A DNA stretch of 11,299 nucleotides from Armatimonadota bacterium (GCA_026392135.1 JAPLCR010000515.1:1-11299), one strand, 5' to 3'. Positions 1 to 6,746 are shown, counted from the stretch's first letter. The notes: generated from the letters alone by a model not told the origin. Program-made: numbers and translations.

Positions 1-15
1 AACGGTTCAGCGAGA

Positions 16-558
16 ATGAGACCACAGTTAGTGCCGGTTTATCGCAGGGGGATTGCCCTTTTGTTTGTATTTGTGTTTTTTGCAGGAGAGGTTTCTGCGG
101 TCGCACAGCGTAGTCCCCTGCGTGGAAACCCCACATTTCGTCCAGGTCCGAGATACACTACCCCGTCACCAACGAGGAAAAGAGTACCCGTCACTAGGAC
201 TAGCCCGATAACGCGAAACGCTCCTCTCGGTGGTTTGCGGGGTGGTATGTCGCCGGGCTATACACGTTCGTCCAACACTTTCAGTTATAACGGCATCTCG
301 GCTCCGATACGGGGTTATGGCGGCTTCCATGCGAGTTACTACTGGGGTGCACCCCACTGGTACTACTGGACACCTTTCCATCCTGCGTGGTATTATAGCC
401 CTCCTATCTATTCAAACGGCTACTACCAGCCGGGTGGGTTCAGCATATTCCGCTCTCTGTTGAGCGTCATCTTGTTCTTGCTCTTTATTGGGTTGATAGT
501 CCGCCATTTTACTGGTGGACGGCGAAGCGGTGGGTCTCAATACGTGACCTACCATTAA
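16..558 (+). CDS. Exported Gly/Tyr-rich protein with C-terminal membrane helix, unknown function (copy 1)
   Basis: I do not recognise the family. The 180-residue product begins with a signal peptide (Arg-rich start, hydrophobic core at residues 13-23, likely cleavage after VSAVA at about residue 30). A Pro/Arg/Thr-rich linker follows (31-75). Next is an aromatic domain at 76-144 rich in Tyr, Trp, Gly and Pro (for example SYYWGAPHWYYW and PPIYSNGYY). A single membrane helix lies at about 146-163, followed by a short basic tail. A cleaved signal plus a late helix with basic tail implies an extracytoplasmic domain anchored by the C-terminus. The ATG at 16 is chosen because it gives a normal signal peptide; only 15 bases lie upstream and no strong ribosome binding site is visible there. 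The next gene starts 13 nt after the stop and is a paralogue, so the pair probably forms an operon. Existence of the gene is well supported; its role is unknown. Confidence 0.85.
   Translation: MRPQLVPVYRRGIALLFVFVFFAGEVSAVAQRSPLRGNPTFRPGPRYTTPSPTRKRVPVTRTSPITRNAPLGGLRGGMSPGYTRSSNTFSYNGISAPIRGYGGFHASYYWGAPHWYYWTPFHPAWYYSPPIYSNGYYQPGGFSIFRSLLSVILFLLFIGLIVRHFTGGRRSGGSQYVTYH
241..443 (+). repeat. Paralogous duplication, left copy (partner 964-1166)
   Basis: This stretch aligns without gaps to 964-1166 at an offset of 723. In the first 180 aligned bases I count 18 differences, about 90% identity. Thirteen differences are synonymous; five fall in four changed codons (Ile/Val, Ala/Ser, Trp/Phe, Ser/Asn). 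It encodes the aromatic domain of the exported protein. The upstream linkers of the two genes do not match, so the duplication or gene conversion is sharpest over this domain. Confidence 0.9.
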
Positions 559-724
559 AGGGGATAGTTTTATGATGAAATCGCAAAGAAAATCGTTTTT
601 CCGCATGGGTACTGTTCTCATGCTCTCACTACTACTTGTGGCGGGTAATGTCTCTGTCTTTGCCCAACGCGGTCGCTCCTCTGGGGGCGGCGGTCGCTCT
701 TTTGGCGGGGGCGGTGGCTCCTTC

Positions 725-734
725 GGGGGGGGGG
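725..734 (+). repeat. G10 homopolymer at the frameshift point
   Basis: Ten consecutive Gs, preceded by TTC and followed by TCGCTC, lie exactly where the open frame switches. Slippage by one base here would restore the Gly-rich repeat frame and the conserved C-terminal domain of the split gene. Homopolymers of this length are known to be unstable in replication, transcription and sequencing, so the sequence alone cannot tell which is the cause. Confidence 0.9.
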
Positions 735-744
735 TCGCTCTTTT

Positions 745-817
745 GGCGGCGGGGGCGGCTCCTTCGGCGGCGGGGGCGGCTCCTTCGGCGGCGGGGGCGG
801 CTCCTTCGGCGGCGGGG
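745..817 (+). repeat. 21-bp tandem repeat, three perfect copies plus a 10-bp partial
   Basis: Three identical 21-bp units lie at 745-765, 766-786 and 787-807, followed by ten matching bases at 808-817. In the coding frame shared with the C-terminal domain, each unit encodes Gly-Gly-Gly-Gly-Gly-Ser-Phe. Related but diverged units lie just upstream, around 690-744. The array forms a flexible Gly-rich linker in the frameshifted exported protein and can expand or contract in steps of seven residues without changing frame. Confidence 0.9.
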
Positions 818-963
818 CAGGGAGTACACGCACTCCTGGCGGCTCGTTTGGCGGAGGTGGCACACGCACCTTTGGCGGTACGAATCGTTCTGGCAGCGGC
901 AGCACCTTTAGTGGGACAGGCGGCAGTTCGTTTGGGCGGAGCGGCTCTTTTAATAGTACGCGG

Positions 964-1166
964 GGCGGTATGTCGCCCGGCTATACGCGTTCGTCTAACA
1001 CTTTCAGTTATAATGGTGTCTCGGCTCCGATACGGGGTTATGGCGGTTTTCATTCGAGTTACTACTGGGGCGCACCCCACTGGTACTACTGGACACCTTT
1101 CCACCCAGCGTTTTACTATAACCCTCCTATCTATTCAAACGGGTATTACGAGCCGGGCGGGTTCAG
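964..1166 (+). repeat. Paralogous duplication, right copy (partner 241-443)
   Basis: This is the right-hand member of the gap-free duplicated segment described at 241-443. It lies downstream of the G10 tract and encodes the same aromatic domain in the restored frame. Similarity continues more weakly into the membrane helix of each gene. Confidence 0.9.
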
Positions 1167-1361
1167 TTTCTTCCACCTTCTCGTGAGCGGCTTCCTGTTT
1201 CTGTTCTTTATCTGGCTGATAATTCGTATCTTTTCTGGTGGAGGACGCGGTAGAGGCGCACGGTACACCACCTACAACTAGCCTTGCTTGTAGCCAGGGG
1301 GTAGTACGAGCCTAGCCTTCACCAGCCTCCACTGAGACACTGTGCGGGGTAGCTGGACTCG

Positions 1362-1409
1362 AAAACAGAGCGGGATGCTGCAGTAGATGTGGATCCCGCT
1401 CTGTTTTTT
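1362..1409 (+). terminator. Rho-independent terminator
   Basis: A perfect 15-bp inverted repeat (1362-1376 with 1393-1407; GC core CAGAGCGGGAT) encloses a 16-nt loop. The right arm runs into six Ts (1404-1409). It lies 80 nt after the stop of the frameshifted exported-protein gene and before the ankyrin gene. The left arm starts with AAAA, so it could also work weakly on the opposite strand. Confidence 0.85.
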
Positions 1410-1504
1410 GCTGGCGGGCAAGATTCTGATATTGACAAGCGTGCTCATCAATTCCTGGTGACAGCAGGTCGTTTACCAATAGATAGAACAGAGGGAGACA
1501 AGAG

Positions 1505-2197
1505 GTGAATAGAATCGACTCGGGGCTACTTTCCGCTGTACAAATGGGTGAACGTAGAGGCATACAAAAGTGGCTTGACCGTGGAGCGAGCCTTCATGCC
1601 GTCAACAGGCGCGGGCAAACAGCACTAATGTTGTGCTCGAATATTGAGACACTTAGTTGGCTTATCAGCGAAGGTGTCGCCATAGATGCCCGTGATAAAG
1701 GGGGATGTACGGCATTAATCGAAGCGGCTGAGCGGGACAATCCGCACATTGTGCGTTTGTTGCTGAATCACGGAGCAGATGTAAACGCTGTGAGTAATTG
1801 GGGGACGACTGCCTTATACGGGGCGGCTACGTGGCACAAGCCGCAGAATGTGCGTTTGTTGCTGAATCATGGGGCAGATGTAAACGTACGGCACAGTGAT
1901 GGGAGAACGCCTCTGATGAACGCTGCTTGGCCTTATCCCGGCGACACCGAGGCTGTAGAGACCCTCAGCCTTCTTCTGAGCCATGGGGCAGACGTAAATG
2001 CAGTGGATAAGCAGGGCAAGACAGCACTGATTCATCTATTGGAAGATGACCATCATGAGGCAGGATATGAGGAGATTGTACGCTTGTTGCTTGCCTATGA
2101 TGCAGAGACTGGGATTGTGGGTTTCGATGGGAATACTGCTCTCAGTTTTAGCGTGCTTCGAGGGCTTAATAACGTGGTGACGTTGTTAAAGCAGTAG
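1505..2197 (+). CDS. Ankyrin-repeat protein
   Basis: The 230-residue product consists almost entirely of ankyrin repeats, helical modules that bind other proteins. About seven can be traced: a first at about 6-34 (LLSAVQMGERRG, LDRGASLHAVN), a shortened one at 35-65, a canonical pair at 66-98 and 99-131 (VRLLLNHGADVN in both), a longer one at 132-169 (LLLSHGADVNAVD), a divergent one at 170-207, and a capping repeat at 208-230 (DGNTALSFSV). There is no signal peptide or membrane helix, so it is probably cytoplasmic. The start is GTG at 1505, with purine-rich AGAGGGAGA at about 1490-1498 upstream. The in-frame ATG at 1544 would remove half of the first repeat, so GTG is preferred. It follows a terminator and faces a convergent gene, so it is probably transcribed alone. 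Its partner cannot be deduced. Confidence 0.92.
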   Translation: MNRIDSGLLSAVQMGERRGIQKWLDRGASLHAVNRRGQTALMLCSNIETLSWLISEGVAIDARDKGGCTALIEAAERDNPHIVRLLLNHGADVNAVSNWGTTALYGAATWHKPQNVRLLLNHGADVNVRHSDGRTPLMNAAWPYPGDTEAVETLSLLLSHGADVNAVDKQGKTALIHLLEDDHHEAGYEEIVRLLLAYDAETGIVGFDGNTALSFSVLRGLNNVVTLLKQ

Positions 2198-2277
2198 GCG
2201 TAAATGACCGCTTCTTTTCGCACCCACCCCCTCTAAGGGACTTACTCTGGAATAAGTCTTCCAGTTGAAAACCAGAA

Positions 2278-2320
2278 GCCCTCACCCCCGTCCCCTCTCC
2301 CAATTCTGGGCGAGGAGTGA
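2278..2320. repeat. C-rich palindromic intergenic element
   Basis: A C-rich stretch (CCCTCACCCCCGTCCCCTCT) leads into a hairpin at 2294-2315 with nine positions per arm, one mismatch and a four-base loop (CCTCTCCCA with TGGGCGAGG). From memory, very similar C-rich text followed by a GGG-GAGG arm is common as a dispersed intergenic repeat in several bacterial genomes; this would be a degenerate copy. It lies between two convergent genes and may also help transcription stop. No other copy is in this window. Confidence 0.4.
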
Positions 2321-2367
2321 CTAGGGCGGAAGACGACTCCGTTGGGCGATAGTCTCCCTTTCCCTAG
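2321..2367. terminator. Possible bidirectional terminator between convergent genes (weak)
   Basis: CTAGGG at 2321-2326 can pair with CCCTAG at 2362-2367. Inside, GACT at 2335-2338 pairs with AGTC at 2351-2354, with a few bulged extra pairs between. The result is a long imperfect hairpin in the space where both the ankyrin gene and the phosphodiesterase operon must end. No long U tract follows on either strand, so this is only a candidate. Confidence 0.3.
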
Positions 2368-2390
2368 AGGTCTTTACCTCAAAATGGACG

Positions 2391-3095
2391 TTATAGCTTT
2401 TGTAGGAGGTCGGCGCGGTTGCTAATAACGCCATCTACACCCCAATCGTGTAACCTCTGCTGAATCTCGAAATCGTCTACTGTCCACGCGAAGACTTGTA
2501 AGCCATATGCGTGTAGTGCCTCAATACGCTGTGGTGTGAGCAGGGGATACTGCCATGTTACCGCTTGCACATCTAGCCCAGCTACCTGTTCACCGAGGTT
2601 TTCGGAGGGAAGCAGAGGGGCGTAAGAGGCATCAAGAGAGAAGGAGAGAGGAAGTGATTGATCTATAGAACGGAACACCGCGCGACTCTCCGCACCTGCA
2701 CCCGGTACAATCTTAAGCTCCGGCGATAGCGGTGCAAGAATCTGTGCTACCTGCTCTTCCACGTTTTCGCCTTCGCATTTCATGTCTGCCATCACCGCAC
2801 AACGCCCCAATGCCCACTCTACCAAGGTTTGCAGAGTGGGAACTCCCTCTCCTGCTCCAAGATTAAGGTGTGCCAAAAACTCTGAGTTCTGTTCTGCGAT
2901 GAGATAACGGTTTCCACTACTATCTACAACACTGTCATCATGGGCAAGCACAAGAACGCCATCTTTTGCGGGGCGAATATCGCACTCTACCATTGTGCAT
3001 CCCAACTCTATGGCATACTCAAAACTCTTGAGGGTGTTTGATGGAAACGCGAAAGGTGCCCCCCGGTGCCCTACTTTGTGAAATCTGCGCGTCAT
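2391..3095 (-). CDS. Glycerophosphodiester phosphodiesterase family protein (UgpQ-like)
   Basis: This family hydrolyses glycerophosphodiesters to glycerol 3-phosphate and an alcohol, using a TIM barrel with a divalent metal. The 234 residues match the length of short bacterial members. Visible family motifs are HRG at 10-12 (first catalytic His), ECD at 37-39 (metal ligands), KDGVLVLAHDD at 44-54 (second catalytic His52), and the C-terminal VFAWTVDD plus GVDGVISNRADLL. Two positions differ from the usual pattern: PSNT replaces PENT after the HRG motif, and MADMK (Asp104) stands where the family usually has a Glu-x-Lys metal ligand, so activity or substrate may be altered. There is no signal peptide, so it is likely cytoplasmic. 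The ATG lies 5 nt after the stop of the BON lipoprotein gene, whose last codons carry the GAGGAG ribosome binding site. The two genes are therefore co-transcribed and probably translationally coupled. Confidence 0.9.
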   Translation of the reverse strand: MTRRFHKVGHRGAPFAFPSNTLKSFEYAIELGCTMVECDIRPAKDGVLVLAHDDSVVDSSGNRYLIAEQNSEFLAHLNLGAGEGVPTLQTLVEWALGRCAVMADMKCEGENVEEQVAQILAPLSPELKIVPGAGAESRAVFRSIDQSLPLSFSLDASYAPLLPSENLGEQVAGLDVQAVTWQYPLLTPQRIEALHAYGLQVFAWTVDDFEIQQRLHDWGVDGVISNRADLLQKL

Positions 3096-3100
3096 GTAGG

Positions 3101-3451
3101 CTATCGCTCCTCATCGGGGCTTTTTAGCCTACTTATCACCTTTTGCACGCCACGTATCTGATTTACAACAGAGAGGACTTTACGCTTCTCTTCGTGGTTT
3201 TTCATGGTGCCTTCAAGGGTAATAACGCCGTTCTCCGACTGAACGGTAACGGCACTATCGATGCCTTTCCAGTTTGAAAGTAGGATGTTCACCTTACCCG
3301 CCAACTCCGCATTCTTCATTGCGGTTCCGGCGGTTGCGGCGAGTTTGGCTGCGTCGTTCGTAAGGCTCTTCTGGTCGTTTTGATTACAGCCCCCTAGAGA
3401 GCCGATACAAGCCAGTGTGAAAAGGATTGGATACGTAGTTGTGCGTTTCAT
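3101..3451 (-). CDS. BON-domain lipoprotein
   Basis: The 116-residue product has a lipoprotein signal peptide: basic MKR start, hydrophobic stretch, and lipobox Leu19-Gly20-Gly21-Cys22, so mature Cys22 would carry the lipid anchor. A helical Ala/Lys linker follows to about residue 47. A single BON domain then spans about 48-110, with the conserved GVITLEGTM turn (75-83), a helix with NHEEKRKVLSVV, and the closing GVQKVISRL strand (101-109). BON domains are associated with binding membranes or phospholipid headgroups, as in OsmY and Dlp-type proteins, often under envelope stress. A GGGAG ribosome binding site precedes the ATG. It lies 9 nt after the Tricorn-like gene and 5 nt before the phosphodiesterase gene, so all three form one operon. 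The single domain is smaller than OsmY, which has two. Confidence 0.88.
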   Translation of the reverse strand: MKRTTTYPILFTLACIGSLGGCNQNDQKSLTNDAAKLAATAGTAMKNAELAGKVNILLSNWKGIDSAVTVQSENGVITLEGTMKNHEEKRKVLSVVNQIRGVQKVISRLKSPDEER

Positions 3452-3460
3452 GTACTCTCC

Positions 3461-6400
3461 CTAGTTTCCAGAGGTTTTACTGCCTCGCTTTCCGCCACGA
3501 AGTGCTGGCGGCGGCACTCCTGCCGAACCTCCATTCGCGTTGTTATTTGCGCTGGCAGGTACCCCCACGCCCTCTTTTTGCGTGTCTGCGCTCTCCGTCG
3601 CCGATTTCAGAGGGAGCTGTTTCAGAATCGTCTGAATGGCGACTTCCAGTTGACTGTCTTTGCCCTTTACCACCTCTTCTGGTGCGTTCTCCACAAAAAT
3701 GTCGGGCGGAATACCAAGGTTCTCCATGTTCTTGCCGTCATTTGTGTACCACCCCCAGGAAGGAAGGCGTATGCGCGTCCCATCTACGAGTACCCCGCTA
3801 TACGTGCCAATCACGTAGCCGGGAGTGGGAACCCCGACGATTTTCCCCAACCCAAGTGCATGGAAGCCCGCTGGGAATATCTCTGCGTCACTGTAAGACT
3901 CTTCGTTGATGAGCAGGACAATCGGTTTTGTCCAGTGGTGTTCGGGTTGTGTTTGGCGATAGCCGTCGCGGGGTTGTGTGTAGCCGTACACCTTACGCGC
4001 CAGTATATCCATGAGCGCGTCGTGCGTGTTACCGCCTCCATTGCCCCGAATGTCCAGAACCAGCCCCTCTTTTTCCTGCATAGCAGGGTCGAATATCTCC
4101 CTTACGAAGCGTGCTAGTGAAGGTTGATCCATGTTGTGAATGTGTAGGTATCCGAGCCGCCCGTCAGAAAGTTTGTCTACCTTTTGGCGGGTCTTCTTTA
4201 CACGCCATTCGTACTCTAAGTTGCCCCACTCCCCGTTTGAGATGGGTTTGATTTTCAGGGTGCGCGCCCCGTCTTTGGAAGGCTTGCTGTTTACCGAGAC
4301 CTCTACGGTTTTACCCGCTTTGTCTTGAAGCGTCTGGTAGAAGTCCTCTGTTAGCGTAACACCCTTACCGTCTACACTCACAATATACTCACCGGGATAG
4401 ATACGGGTTTTCAGTTTGTCTGTAGGTCCTTTTGGCATGATGCCCGTGACCTTGATACCTGCCCCAGCGTAATCTTCATCGAAGTAAAGCCCTAGAGTAG
4501 CCGTTTTGGGACCACGTGTATTGATAGAGGGTGAAATTTCTGAGTGCGATGAGTTCACCTCTCCCACCATCATTGAAAGCAGGTTTGCAAACTCCTCCGA
4601 GGTGCCAACTCCATTCAACCAAGGTTCGTACTTGTCACGGAGGGCTTTCCAGTCTACGCCGTGCATCTTTGCATCGTAGAAGGAGGCTCCGAATCGACGG
4701 TAGAACTCGTTGAATGCTTGACGATAGAGGAGGCGACGGTCAAAAAGGAACTGCGCTGCAAAGTTCGTCGTTGCAGGTGCCCCTCCCATCAAGCCCATGG
4801 AGCGAATAGAGCCGTTGGCAACATAGTAGAAGCGCAAGCCGTCCGCTAGAATGCGGATGTTCTGTCCCCCTTCAGGAGCTATCGACAGCTGCTGAATCGA
4901 GCCGGGCTTGATAGTGATAGACCAGTAAAGACCATTTACCTGTACTATCGTTCGTTGGCTATCCGGTGTTATCGCGTAGTCTGTTATGCTTCCAATCGGG
5001 GGCATGGCGGGGGTAGCCCGCAGGTGGATGTCCTCGAAATCGATCTTGACGCTCTTACTACGGTCTGGGCGTGGTTTTGGTTTCCCATTTTCGTCCTTCT
5101 CGTCGTCCTCTTCTTCTAGTTCCAGCGGAATTTGGTAGAGGTGCGCCTCTGCCCTGCGTCCTGTTACAAAGAGGAGTCGCCTGCCGTCTTTTGTAAATTG
5201 AGGGGCAAGGTTATCGCCTGCCGCATGGTGGGTGGCGTTTATCTCTGCGCCTCCTATGGAGGGTACTATCCAGATATCGTTACCGGAGTACTTGTCCATG
5301 CGTGAGAAAGCCACCCAACGGCTATCAGGAGAGAAGGCAAATGCGTTGATTCCTATACCGAAGTTGTTGTTTCCATTTCCTGCCGCCAGTTTACGAACCG
5401 CTCCACCCGTACTGGGAACGATATAGAGGCCCGGTTCGCTTCCTGCTTTCGCATAGAGTATCCATCTGCCGTCAGGCGAGTAGGTGGGGTTACTTTCGCT
5501 CTCTCTGTCACTGGTCAGGCGGGTTGTCTGCTTTGTGGCTACATCGAGGGTATAGACATCGGGCTGGTTCTCCCTATCCGAAATGAAGACGATTTTCTTT
5601 CCGTCGGGAGACCAACCAATCTCTTGGTCGTTGGCAGGGTCGTCGGTGAGGCGTTTTGCGTCGCCCCCAGCATTCGGAACGAGCCAAATCTCTCCCCGTA
5701 GGACGAACGCCAGCTGTTTCCCATCCGGTGAAGGCTCAAGTTCTTGAGCACCTTGCGTCAGATTTTGGGTCTCTTGGTTGTTAACTTTGTCGTCGGTAGG
5801 TGCTAAAATCGTAACTTGGTGGAGTTGGGTTCCCTCGGGCTGAATGGTGTAGATGTCTCCGTTCCAGACGTAGGTGAGCAGGGAGCCGTTGCGGGCAATG
5901 GCAGGAAAGCGTACGGCATCGGTGGTATGTTTGGTAATCTGTTGGGGGGCTTTTCCATCGACGGGAATACGCCAGAGGTTCGCTGTGTTGGTATTGCCGT
6001 AACTCATTGCGACGAAGAGCGATTTGCTGTCGGGCGCGAACTGGGGCCAGAACTGCTGGGTTTGCGTCTTGAGGAGTGTACTGACCTTGTTTGTCGTGAG
6101 GTTCTGGAGAACGGTCTGTGCCGCTACGCTTCCTCGGTACCAGGGTCTCCACCAGGGTTGCCCTGCGCGGGTGTAGGCTATCCACTTTCCATCTTGCGAC
6201 CATGCGCCGAAGCGAAGCCCCTGCTCGTCATTGGTGAGGCGTTTTACGGCGTGATTCTTCAAATCTATACTGTAGAGCGCGAAGGCGTGGGTATCGCGGT
6301 TGGAGTAGAAGAGAAGTTTTGTTCCGTCGGGCGACCAGTCGTTCACCCAGTCATTTGCGCTGTGGAAAGTGACCTGCCTTGCGCTTCCGCCCTGCGAAGG

Positions 6401-6730
6401 AATAAGGAAAATGTCGGTGTTGCCGTTTCGCATACTAGAGAAGGCAATCCATTTACCGTCAGGCGACCAGCGCGGGAGGGTGTCTAGCCCTTCGTGTACG
6501 GTGAGGCGGACTGCGGTTCCCCCTTCGCTAGGCACGCGCCAAAGGTCTCCTAGATAGGTGAAGCAGAGGGTTTTGCCATCGGGAGAGAGGGCGGGATAGC
6601 TCATACCGCGAATGGGTCTGTTTTCGGGAGGGGCGAGTAGGTCTTGGGCGAACCCTGCCTGCATACAGCCACACAAAAGAAGCACACACACTTTCCATAC
6701 GCCAAAGCGATGACGGAACGAAGCTTTCAA
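3461..6730 (-). CDS. Exported Tricorn-like S41 family peptidase
   Basis: Tricorn-type enzymes are serine peptidases that cut oligopeptides, fed through beta-propellers into a C-terminal S41 domain. The 1089 residues match the family's usual length. In order: signal peptide (about 1-28, cleavage near GFA-QD), a first TolB/WD40-like propeller (about 38-310, repeated SPDGKWIAF-type motifs), a second propeller (about 325-650) with an acidic/Lys-rich insertion at 537-562, the first S41 part (about 660-735), a PDZ domain (about 742-830) and the catalytic S41 core (about 845-1035). By comparison with archaeal Tricorn, the likely catalytic set is Ser728-His729 (NSSHSE), nucleophile Ser947 followed by Asp948 (NEESYSDAE) and Glu1003 (MENLGIPPD). 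GNGGGNTHD at 897-904 is the family glycine loop. The export signal suggests action in the periplasm or at the surface. The start is TTG, fixed by a strong ribosome binding site. A roughly 50-residue low-complexity tail ends the protein. It is the first gene of an operon with the BON lipoprotein and phosphodiesterase. Confidence 0.93.
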   Translation of the reverse strand: MKASFRHRFGVWKVCVLLLCGCMQAGFAQDLLAPPENRPIRGMSYPALSPDGKTLCFTYLGDLWRVPSEGGTAVRLTVHEGLDTLPRWSPDGKWIAFSSMRNGNTDIFLIPSQGGSARQVTFHSANDWVNDWSPDGTKLLFYSNRDTHAFALYSIDLKNHAVKRLTNDEQGLRFGAWSQDGKWIAYTRAGQPWWRPWYRGSVAAQTVLQNLTTNKVSTLLKTQTQQFWPQFAPDSKSLFVAMSYGNTNTANLWRIPVDGKAPQQITKHTTDAVRFPAIARNGSLLTYVWNGDIYTIQPEGTQLHQVTILAPTDDKVNNQETQNLTQGAQELEPSPDGKQLAFVLRGEIWLVPNAGGDAKRLTDDPANDQEIGWSPDGKKIVFISDRENQPDVYTLDVATKQTTRLTSDRESESNPTYSPDGRWILYAKAGSEPGLYIVPSTGGAVRKLAAGNGNNNFGIGINAFAFSPDSRWVAFSRMDKYSGNDIWIVPSIGGAEINATHHAAGDNLAPQFTKDGRRLLFVTGRRAEAHLYQIPLELEEEDDEKDENGKPKPRPDRSKSVKIDFEDIHLRATPAMPPIGSITDYAITPDSQRTIVQVNGLYWSITIKPGSIQQLSIAPEGGQNIRILADGLRFYYVANGSIRSMGLMGGAPATTNFAAQFLFDRRLLYRQAFNEFYRRFGASFYDAKMHGVDWKALRDKYEPWLNGVGTSEEFANLLSMMVGEVNSSHSEISPSINTRGPKTATLGLYFDEDYAGAGIKVTGIMPKGPTDKLKTRIYPGEYIVSVDGKGVTLTEDFYQTLQDKAGKTVEVSVNSKPSKDGARTLKIKPISNGEWGNLEYEWRVKKTRQKVDKLSDGRLGYLHIHNMDQPSLARFVREIFDPAMQEKEGLVLDIRGNGGGNTHDALMDILARKVYGYTQPRDGYRQTQPEHHWTKPIVLLINEESYSDAEIFPAGFHALGLGKIVGVPTPGYVIGTYSGVLVDGTRIRLPSWGWYTNDGKNMENLGIPPDIFVENAPEEVVKGKDSQLEVAIQTILKQLPLKSATESADTQKEGVGVPASANNNANGGSAGVPPPALRGGKRGSKTSGN

Positions 6731-6737
6731 GATACCA

Positions 6738-6746
6738 CTCTCCTTT
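6738..6746 (-). promoter_or_regulatory. Ribosome binding site fixing the TTG start of the Tricorn-like gene
   Basis: On the minus strand AAAGGAGAG lies 7 nt before the TTG at 6730-6728. No in-frame ATG or GTG is available nearby that keeps both this spacing and the signal peptide, so the rare TTG start is well supported. Confidence 0.8.

Larger units (their letters stand above)
572..1281 (+). pseudogene. Frameshifted paralogue of the preceding exported protein (copy 2), interrupted at a G10 tract
   Basis: The reading frame from ATG 572 encodes a signal peptide (MMKSQRKSFFRMG start, hydrophobic core 13-25, cleavage after VSVFA, residue 31) and then Gly-rich GRSFGGGGGSF repeats. At residues 52-54 it enters a run of ten Gs (725-734). 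After it, frame 0 becomes an unrelated Ala-rich shadow ending at 1186. The frame one base back continues the repeats (GGGGRSF, then GGGGGSF units), the aromatic domain (MSPGYTRSS onward) and the membrane helix, ending at TAG 1281. One extra G, two fewer Gs, or a -1 slip would give an intact protein; with one extra G it has 236 residues. The downstream frame matches copy 1 with mostly synonymous differences, so it has been selected as coding. The start is supported by AAAGGGGA at 557-564, overlapping the stop of copy 1. It may be a pseudogene, a phase-variable or slippage-expressed gene, or a sequencing error in the homopolymer. Confidence 0.8.

Noticed and set aside
745..817. CRISPR-like repeat array
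   Set aside because: The units are contiguous without spacers and encode Gly-Ser-Phe repeats; this is a coding minisatellite.
412..1104. Minus-strand open frame of 230 codons across the two paralogues, with a related one at 166-381
   Set aside because: Its start region resembles the 166-381 frame only because the DNA is duplicated. It is Ala/Pro low complexity antisense to Gly-rich repeats and has no ribosome binding site support.
970..1281. Independent 103-residue gene starting at ATG 970
   Set aside because: That Met is internal in the paralogue (GGMSPGY) and the sequence upstream in the same frame continues the Gly-rich repeats. It is the 3' part of the frameshifted gene.
1432..1437. Perfect TTGACA upstream of the ankyrin gene
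   Set aside because: No acceptable -10 hexamer lies 16-18 nt downstream, so it was not called a promoter.
1312..1563. 83-codon minus-strand open frame
   Set aside because: It runs through the terminator hairpin and overlaps the start of the ankyrin gene; no domain is seen.
3578..4117. 179-codon plus-strand open frame opposite the peptidase domain
   Set aside because: Its opposite strand encodes the conserved S41 catalytic core; no domain or ribosome binding site supports it.
5816..6487. 223-codon plus-strand open frame opposite the Tricorn-like gene
   Set aside because: It is antisense to well-conserved propeller coding sequence, has no recognisable domain and is best explained by codon bias of the real gene.
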